Shown: positions 57,617 through 62,075 of the stretch, piece after piece
Position numbering within the stretch: the stretch's first letter is position 1
How the letters are laid out: the number at the start of each line of letters is the position of its first letter
From: a virus
DNA length: 62,075 nucleotides
Direction: 5' to 3' (one strand)
IMG/VR virus record: IMGVR_UViG_3300009176_000031
Coordinates: 1 to 62,075 of that record
Made by a program: the position numbers and the translations under genes
Notes under the pieces: generated by a model
The model's input: only the letters and a program-made list of their open reading frames with translations
Database searches by the model: none
Told to the model about the DNA's origin: nothing

Positions 57617-59314
57617 TTAGCCTGGTGCAAATGTCTGAGACGGTACGTGAGTAGTCTCACGCGAGCGATCGTCAATCTCTAACTCAGTAGAGGGAATCTC
57701 CCAATGGTAACTCTTGATAGTACCACTGGTAGTATTATAGAGTTCGTTAGTATTTAACTCGACTTCCATACGCAGGTGTCGGAACCTAGTCCGTAACGAA
57801 TGCCATACACCTTCGTATACCTTATCGTGCTGAGAAGGTTGAGCATTAATAGTAATATTGCTTACAATACTTTGCGAAAGATTCTCATAGAACAGGGACA
57901 TAAACTTATAGCCTACAGTGAAGACGTTGTTGTTATCGTCCCACCAGAAGTTTTGTAAATGAAGGTATGCCCTGAATAGGCGCTTCATGTTGACCTTCTC
58001 GCCAAAGTCGTATTCCTTAGTACAGAACTTAGCGAAAGGTGGACCGTTAACTCCAATTCTATCCCTGTCTGTTTGACCCTGCCGAGTCAGGATAGTAATA
58101 GGAGCATCTGTAGTAAGAGATCGCGCATGAATAGCGCCCTTCTCTTCATTCGCATAGACAGGTCCCTCAATAGTACAGTGGGTAGTCTCACCGGGTTCTA
58201 CACGATCATTGGTATACATAGTCCAAGCCCCTGTTTGTAAGTCTAGTACAAACAACGGCTTGATAGTATTGAAACCAGGATTGAACCCTGAAACTAATTC
58301 CCAACCGGTGAGGTACAACTTGTCATCACTGGCTGCAAGAGTATGGTTACCTTGGTTACTACCCTTGAGATAGTTATTAACTGCTGCGTCACCTGTAACC
58401 GCGTCACGGTTAATATTCTCTCGCAGTCCTAACTTATCGGACAACCAGTAAATCTGTCCACCTACAAGTTCAAATACACCAGACCTATTGGACCCGAAGA
58501 TACGATTCTTGTAAGCAATCGCGTTTTCAGCACCAGTGGTAGCACTAATCATCTGTAGCGTACCATCGTCTACCGGATCATTAACATAGTCTAACGTCCA
58601 AATAGACTGGCCCTTGAAGATGTACAGCCTGTTGTTGAGGCTGATGATCTTATTAATCCGGTCATCTGCTTCACCAACATCAAACAGTCCACCGTCAGGG
58701 TCAGCCCAGACATTAAAGTCTGTAGGCTTACTGTAGTAAACTCTGTTAAAGGTAGTTGTCTCAGTAACAAACAATCTATCCGAATGAATCGTACCAGTTA
58801 AAAGGTCACCACCAATAGGAGCCGGCCCGTTAATAAGACTCCAAGCATTCGCACCGCCTACAGTGCTGACGTCATTAAGTAAAACCTTGGCGATCTTACC
58901 CACACCTGCTGTAGCAGACTGTAAGCCGAAGTACAGGTATCCCTTGTAATAGACACCGAACCACGCGTTCTTATACCCCGCTGTTACGGGGCTTACTTTG
59001 GCGACCCAGTTACCGGTAGATGCCTCGACTGTACGTGTGTGTAATTGTATACCGTCATTAGCGGCCTTATACATAATCCACACCATGTACCCCGGCGTCA
59101 TCACTCCACCTACATAGGAGAGGGTCGTAGGCCATTCGGATGCGATGGTGTGAAATAAGGGCGGACGCGACTGTAACTTACCATTAACATCAATATCGAT
59201 ATTAACGGCATAGGCCAACTCGTCATCGGCTAAATCTGTCCAACTGTCACGGAAGTTAATCCCGCCGTGAAATGGACCTAATTGTACAGTCCTTCGACGC
59301 TTCTCAATCTTCAT
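57617..59314 (-). CDS. Virion protein, 565 aa, GPxxGG family, module B
   Basis: N-terminal VQLGPFHGGINFRDSWTDLA and DELAYAVNIDIDVNGKLQSR match module A 10583-12280 with identical total length. It is beta-rich throughout (RLFVTETTTFNRVYYSKPTD). It is likely a tail-knob component. It overlaps the small terminase gene by one base. Confidence 0.75.
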   Translation of the reverse strand: MKIEKRRRTVQLGPFHGGINFRDSWTDLADDELAYAVNIDIDVNGKLQSRPPLFHTIASEWPTTLSYVGGVMTPGYMVWIMYKAANDGIQLHTRTVEASTGNWVAKVSPVTAGYKNAWFGVYYKGYLYFGLQSATAGVGKIAKVLLNDVSTVGGANAWSLINGPAPIGGDLLTGTIHSDRLFVTETTTFNRVYYSKPTDFNVWADPDGGLFDVGEADDRINKIISLNNRLYIFKGQSIWTLDYVNDPVDDGTLQMISATTGAENAIAYKNRIFGSNRSGVFELVGGQIYWLSDKLGLRENINRDAVTGDAAVNNYLKGSNQGNHTLAASDDKLYLTGWELVSGFNPGFNTIKPLFVLDLQTGAWTMYTNDRVEPGETTHCTIEGPVYANEEKGAIHARSLTTDAPITILTRQGQTDRDRIGVNGPPFAKFCTKEYDFGEKVNMKRLFRAYLHLQNFWWDDNNNVFTVGYKFMSLFYENLSQSIVSNITINAQPSQHDKVYEGVWHSLRTRFRHLRMEVELNTNELYNTTSGTIKSYHWEIPSTELEIDDRSRETTHVPSQTFAPG

Positions 59315-60054
59315 TAAATAACTACCCCGGCAATCTGTTGCGCGCCTACAGGGCTAGATAAACTGGCTGTATTGGCAGTGCTAGATGCTAACTGCCGTGT
59401 CATCTCGCGGGCTTGGGCAAACTGTAAGAGTTCCTTTGCGATAGCCTCTTGTATCTCAGGATTTGGTACATGCTTCTGTACTGCTTCGATTACACGTAGA
59501 AGCAGCATGTTAACATCTACACCCGTATTACCGTCTCGGGACGGTACGTAACGTCCGGTGAGTTCGTTGAAATATTTAATCGCACTAACGTCACCAACCC
59601 TAACGCGCTCAACAAGCGCGAGATGCGCTTCATGCTGATTGTCTCCGAGGTAGTGCTCCGCTCTAGTTTGAATGTAATGCTTATATACTGGGTCACGTAA
59701 CCATCCCTGATACTGTAGGGTACTGACGCCAAAGTCTTTCAGTTTGTTCTTTTGACTACGGTTGTCCCGCAAATCTAAAAGTGCATTAGCAACACCGAGT
59801 TGTAGTTCTGTTAAAGATTTAGAATTAGATTTATTATTGCTCCCTGGGGGTCCAGAAAGTTCGGCCAAACCTCTGAGACTAATACCGCGACTAAGAACAG
59901 CATCCCTGAAGTCAGCACTACTAAAATGCTTCCAAAGAACGTCTGCATTAAGCCCGAGACTGTTTGCATAGTCTTTCGTAGGGATAGTTCCATGTTCATA
60001 CCAATACTGTTCGAGAAAATTAATAAAGTCGGATTGCTGGTATGTCAATGCCAT
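59314..60054 (-). CDS. terS: Terminase small subunit, module B
   Basis: A 246-aa protein. QSDFINFLEQYWYEHGTIPT and DLRDNRSQKNKLKDFGVSTL, then GWLRDPVYKHYIQ align with module A 12277-13014. Mostly helical, with the conserved VGDVSAIKYFNELTGRYVP block. It lies upstream of the 565-aa protein and terL as in module A. Confidence 0.75.
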   Translation of the reverse strand: MALTYQQSDFINFLEQYWYEHGTIPTKDYANSLGLNADVLWKHFSSADFRDAVLSRGISLRGLAELSGPPGSNNKSNSKSLTELQLGVANALLDLRDNRSQKNKLKDFGVSTLQYQGWLRDPVYKHYIQTRAEHYLGDNQHEAHLALVERVRVGDVSAIKYFNELTGRYVPSRDGNTGVDVNMLLLRVIEAVQKHVPNPEIQEAIAKELLQFAQAREMTRQLASSTANTASLSSPVGAQQIAGVVI

Positions 60055-60596
60055 TACCGAACCTGCTCCCTCACTGACCGCTTGTACTCTATAAAAGCAG
60101 AGTCGAAAGCCGCAATAGTTTCGGCTGAGTAACCTGAATCAAGTAAAGCATCTTTCAGGACTCCTGGCAAGGATTGCATTAGATTATTTTCATGTATCAG
60201 TCTATGTATTAAGCCTTGGTGTACACAGTACAGTTTGCAGATTCTAGTTGTCGGAATGTTACTTAGCGCACAGACGAACATGAACGGGTTAACGGGATTG
60301 GAGCCGCCTACAGGGTATCTGTCATTTACAGGGAATGTTAGGACACCGTAGTTAGAACGCCTCTGTGCGTACTGGAACGCTTTGTAGTCTCTGATTAAGT
60401 TATTGTAATCAACTGCGTCTTCCCATTCGTTACGGTACAGTAGGTAGTAGTCCAGTAATGTGTCGCTCGGTCGTTCGTATTGTGCAGCCTCGTTAGAGAT
60501 AACAAGCTGCTTGCTGACTCCCGCTTCTCGGGCAACCCGTACAAGCGTCCAATGCATGTGCTCGCGGATTGCTCGGAGGGGGTTGACTTCCTCCAT
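60054..60596 (-). CDS. XRE-family HTH regulator, module B
   Basis: A 180-aa protein from ATG 60596 (MEEVNPLRAIREHMHWTLVR). The HTH is at about 17-40 (LVRVAREAGVSKQLVISNEA). I chose this start because the -10 box of the promoter ends seven bases upstream, predicting a leaderless mRNA; a longer frame to 60938 exists but runs antisense through the RHH gene. Homologous to 13011-13541. Confidence 0.85.
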   Translation of the reverse strand: MEEVNPLRAIREHMHWTLVRVAREAGVSKQLVISNEAAQYERPSDTLLDYYLLYRNEWEDAVDYNNLIRDYKAFQYAQRRSNYGVLTFPVNDRYPVGGSNPVNPFMFVCALSNIPTTRICKLYCVHQGLIHRLIHENNLMQSLPGVLKDALLDSGYSAETIAAFDSAFIEYKRSVREQVR

Positions 60597-60602
60597 GAGA
60601 CA

Positions 60603-60632
60603 AGAGTAGCATGTGGTTATAGAGACTGTCAA
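60603..60632 (-). promoter_or_regulatory. Leaderless promoter of module B operon, facing a rightward promoter
   Basis: On the minus strand, TTGACA (60632-60627), an 18-base spacer and TACTCT (60608-60603); the predicted start coincides with ATG 60596. On the plus strand, TTGACT (60583-60588) with TAGCAT (60607-60612) points to the RHH gene. The arrangement mirrors 13560-13597. Confidence 0.6.
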
Positions 60633-60654
60633 GGCCAATCTGTGAGAGGTTCTA

Positions 60655-60951
60655 ATGGCTGACAAAAATAAAAGCGATAAAGGCAAACCGATCGATTGGA
60701 CAGGTTGGAGTGGTGATAAAGACAGAATGAGTATTAGCGATCTTCCTACAGAGGAGAAGTCCCGCCTACAGCGCCGGGATATAATGGTCGATCCGAAAAT
60801 ATGGTCGGCTATGGTAGAGTTAGCAGGCCGGCTGAATAAAGATGTAGATATGTACCTGTCAGAGTTAATACAAAATGAACTAAGACGAGTTGGAGTAACA
60901 TGGTGGGAGGACAGGAACAGTAAAGTGATGAGGGGCATTTTGGAAGAATAA
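60655..60951 (+). CDS. Ribbon-helix-helix-like regulator, module B
   Basis: A 98-aa protein with GAGAGG upstream. A charged N-terminal extension is followed by DIMVDPKIWSAMVELAGRLN, then KDVDMYLSELIQNELRRVG, a probable RHH fold. It is homologous in position and core to 13644-13847. Two CTACAG motifs lie in its 5' part (60745 and 60766). Confidence 0.65.
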   Translation: MADKNKSDKGKPIDWTGWSGDKDRMSISDLPTEEKSRLQRRDIMVDPKIWSAMVELAGRLNKDVDMYLSELIQNELRRVGVTWWEDRNSKVMRGILEE

Positions 60952-61262
60952 GAAATGGTTTACTAACGAGAGCGGGTACAAATATAAGGAATGGTTTACT
61001 AAGCGATAGCGGGGAAAATCTTACACAAGTACCGTTAAGAAATCGCAAGCGATTTCCTGTTTTTCTCTTGCGACATGCTTCGCATGTGCAAGGCCAACAG
61101 ACACACACCCTTTAGCCCGCTGACGCGGACTAAAGAACACCCGACATACGTGCTTCGCTACGTATGACGTGTGTATCACTCGCGCTGTTAGCCGACCGAC
61201 ATATGTCTATTATCCCATCCCTCTAAGGCTGCGAACGTGGTCGTAAGTGGGCGGAACGTAGT

Positions 61263-61346
61263 GCATGCTAGGGACGTGACTTGTACAGGATGGGCTACTT
61301 CGTAGACCCATCCTTTTGTACAAGATCACGTTATCATTCTGCATGC
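61263..61346. repeat. Four-tier interrupted palindrome 1
   Basis: Nested arms: GCATGC (61263/61341), ACGTGA/TCACGT (61274/61326), CTTGTACA/TGTACAAG (61280/61317) and GGATGGG/CCCATCC (61288/61307) around a CTACTTCGTAG centre. The plus strand has TTTT after the inner stem, so the core could also terminate transcription. Confidence 0.75.
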
Positions 61347-61717
61347 TCAAGCAACTCTCTTCAGAAATCTCGTGCTACATCTACACGGCCTCTGACCTGC
61401 ACTTTTGTACCTGACCATCTCCCAATGTCTTGCAAGTGTACAATCTACATCTGTTCTCAAGTGCAAGAAGGTGATTGTCCATCCTATACTTGATCTTGTA
61501 CCCTCACATACACAAGCGTCTGTACCGCTCTGACCTGCACTTTCTCTGGTTTCAAGTATCTCGTCGTCTCTCAACCATCTCGGTTTTACGCATTGTACAT
61601 CATGTGCAACGCCGTAACTACGGTTCGTGCAACTCTAGCATTAGACTTAAGCAAGGTCCTGTTCGCTTAGCCTTACACCGGGAGGGTTTAGACTCTCGGA
61701 CAGAACGTAACACTTCG

Positions 61718-61767
61718 AGAGCAACACGTTAGTTCACGGCCGGTTGCTAGAGCAACACGTTAGTTCA
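61718..61767. repeat. Direct repeat of 19 bases, twice
   Basis: AGAGCAACACGTTAGTTCA at 61718-61736 and 61749-61767, period 31 bases, separated by ACGGCCGGTTGCT. Possible iteron or protein-binding sites within the non-coding region. Confidence 0.8.
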
Positions 61768-61803
61768 AGAGCGCCGCAGCGCACAGCCGCACACTCACTC
61801 CAC

Positions 61804-61870
61804 AATCCAATGCGGATCGCGTGTTAATGCGCTCGTCCCTCACGCAAAACTAACACGCGCGCATAGGATT
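61804..61870. repeat. Three-tier interrupted palindrome 2
   Basis: AATCC/GGATT (61804/61866), ATGC/GCAT (61810/61861) and CGCGTGTTA/TAACACGCG (61818/61851) around a 24-base centre. Confidence 0.75.
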
Positions 61871-61974
61871 GCTGGCTCGCTGGCTCCGCAGGTAATTTCG
61901 CCTCCGGCGACGCGCATCGGTGACTCCGCGAAGGATTGTCACGAGCATCGCGGAGGATCAAGGCAAGGGCGCTA

Positions 61975-62056
61975 CTAAGTGCCGCGAGTAATCTTACCTG
62001 TTGGACACAAGAACAAAAGCGTGTCCAACATCTAAGATTCCTCACGTCGCACTTAG
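61975..62056. repeat. Three-tier interrupted palindrome 3
   Basis: CTAAGTGC/GCACTTAG (61975/62049), AATCTTA/TAAGATT (61990/62033) and TGTTGGACAC/GTGTCCAACA (61999/62021) around a 12-base centre. The outer and inner stems are perfect, separated by short unpaired gaps of unequal length. Confidence 0.8.
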
Positions 62057-62075
62057 CGCGTGCTTCGCATGGAAC

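Larger units (their letters stand above)
4010..60314. repeat. Dispersed YYCTACAGRR motif family
   Basis: CTACAG or its complement CTGTAG occurs well over 100 times in the window by eye, against about 30 expected for a random 6-mer pair. The extended CCTACAGG/CCTGTAGG occurs at 4010, 13617, 16271, 17964, 18848, 22659, 24452, 26812, 29601, 33256, 35061, 35270, 38446, 43562, 44577, 44675, 46971, 51459, 53176, 53718, 54248, 55423, 57417, 57605, 59344 and 60307 (about two expected). It is found on both strands, in all codon phases (Leu-Gln, Pro-Val-Gly, Pro-Tyr-Arg) and in intergenic hairpins. Confidence 0.8.
60952..62075. other. Palindrome-rich non-coding region at the right end
   Basis: No gene is supported over 1.1 kb. 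It contains many short hairpins with CTTCG/TTCG loops (for example CATGC-TTC-GCATG near 61075, CATACGT...ACGTATG near 61150), a GAAATCGC/GCGATTTC hairpin (near 61041), three large multi-tier interrupted palindromes and a 19-base direct repeat. Candidates are a replication origin, packaging or end region, or structured non-coding RNA. Confidence 0.55.

Noticed and set aside
60597-60938. Longer N-terminus for the module B HTH protein (start at 60938)
   Set aside because: It would run antisense through the RHH gene and through the promoter; homology to the module A protein begins at the ATG 60596.
61347-62045. Several short ORFs in the right-end region
   Set aside because: No ribosome-binding sites, poor protein-like composition, and they cross the large palindromes.
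1-62075. Integrase, attachment site or prophage repressor
   Set aside because: No tyrosine or serine recombinase motif and no tRNA-like att duplication found; the two HTH proteins sit at the head of virion operons rather than in a lysogeny module.

Overview
The window looks like DNA of a tailed, probably short-tailed (podovirus-like) bacteriophage of an actinobacterium. The actinobacterial host is inferred from a WhiB-family gene (four Cys plus GVWGG), from promoters that place the transcription start on the AUG (leaderless mRNA), and from the many small zinc-ribbon and HNH genes typical of actinophages. Base composition is moderate, except for a GC-rich island at about 14.1-15.1 kb. I see no integrase, no recognisable lysogeny module, no tail sheath and no classical tape measure.

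Layout. (A) 1-13.6 kb, minus strand: a virion module reading spike N-terminus, 177-aa virion protein, major capsid protein, scaffold, portal, an overlapping membrane/zinc-finger gene pair, large terminase, fibre, 565-aa virion protein, small terminase and XRE-type HTH. (B) 13.6-17 kb: switch region with a ribbon-helix-helix gene, a GC-rich island, iteron-like palindromes, hairpins and promoters. (C) 17-33.2 kb, plus strand: early region of many tiny genes, an SNF2 helicase, an HNH gene overprinted by another ORF, a Cas4-like nuclease/Sak4-like ATPase/SSB recombination set, a tRNA cluster, primase-helicase, DNA polymerase I and a RuvC-like resolvase. (D) 33.4-42.9 kb, minus strand: WhiB, M15 endolysin, holin, and entry/internal virion proteins including NlpC/P60 and transglycosylase enzymes. 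(E) 42.9-60.6 kb, minus strand: a large spike protein, two tandem fibre paralogues, then a second complete virion module in the same order as A but strongly diverged. (F) 60.65-62.1 kb: a second ribbon-helix-helix gene and about 1.1 kb of palindrome-rich non-coding DNA.

The outstanding feature is that every morphogenesis gene (small and large terminase, portal, scaffold, capsid, fibre anchor, HTH, RHH) is present twice. Most copies are diverged, but the spike and the 177-aa virion gene are nearly identical between modules. Position 1 aligns with about 45131 at roughly 98% identity, so positions 1-45130 could form a unit-length genome of about 45 kb, with the rest a second, related head module. 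This is either a genuinely two-headed or hybrid phage genome or a chimera of two sibling phages; the sequence alone cannot decide. A second window-wide signal is a short motif, YYCTACAGRR and its complement, strongly over-represented on both strands, in all reading frames and in intergenic hairpins.
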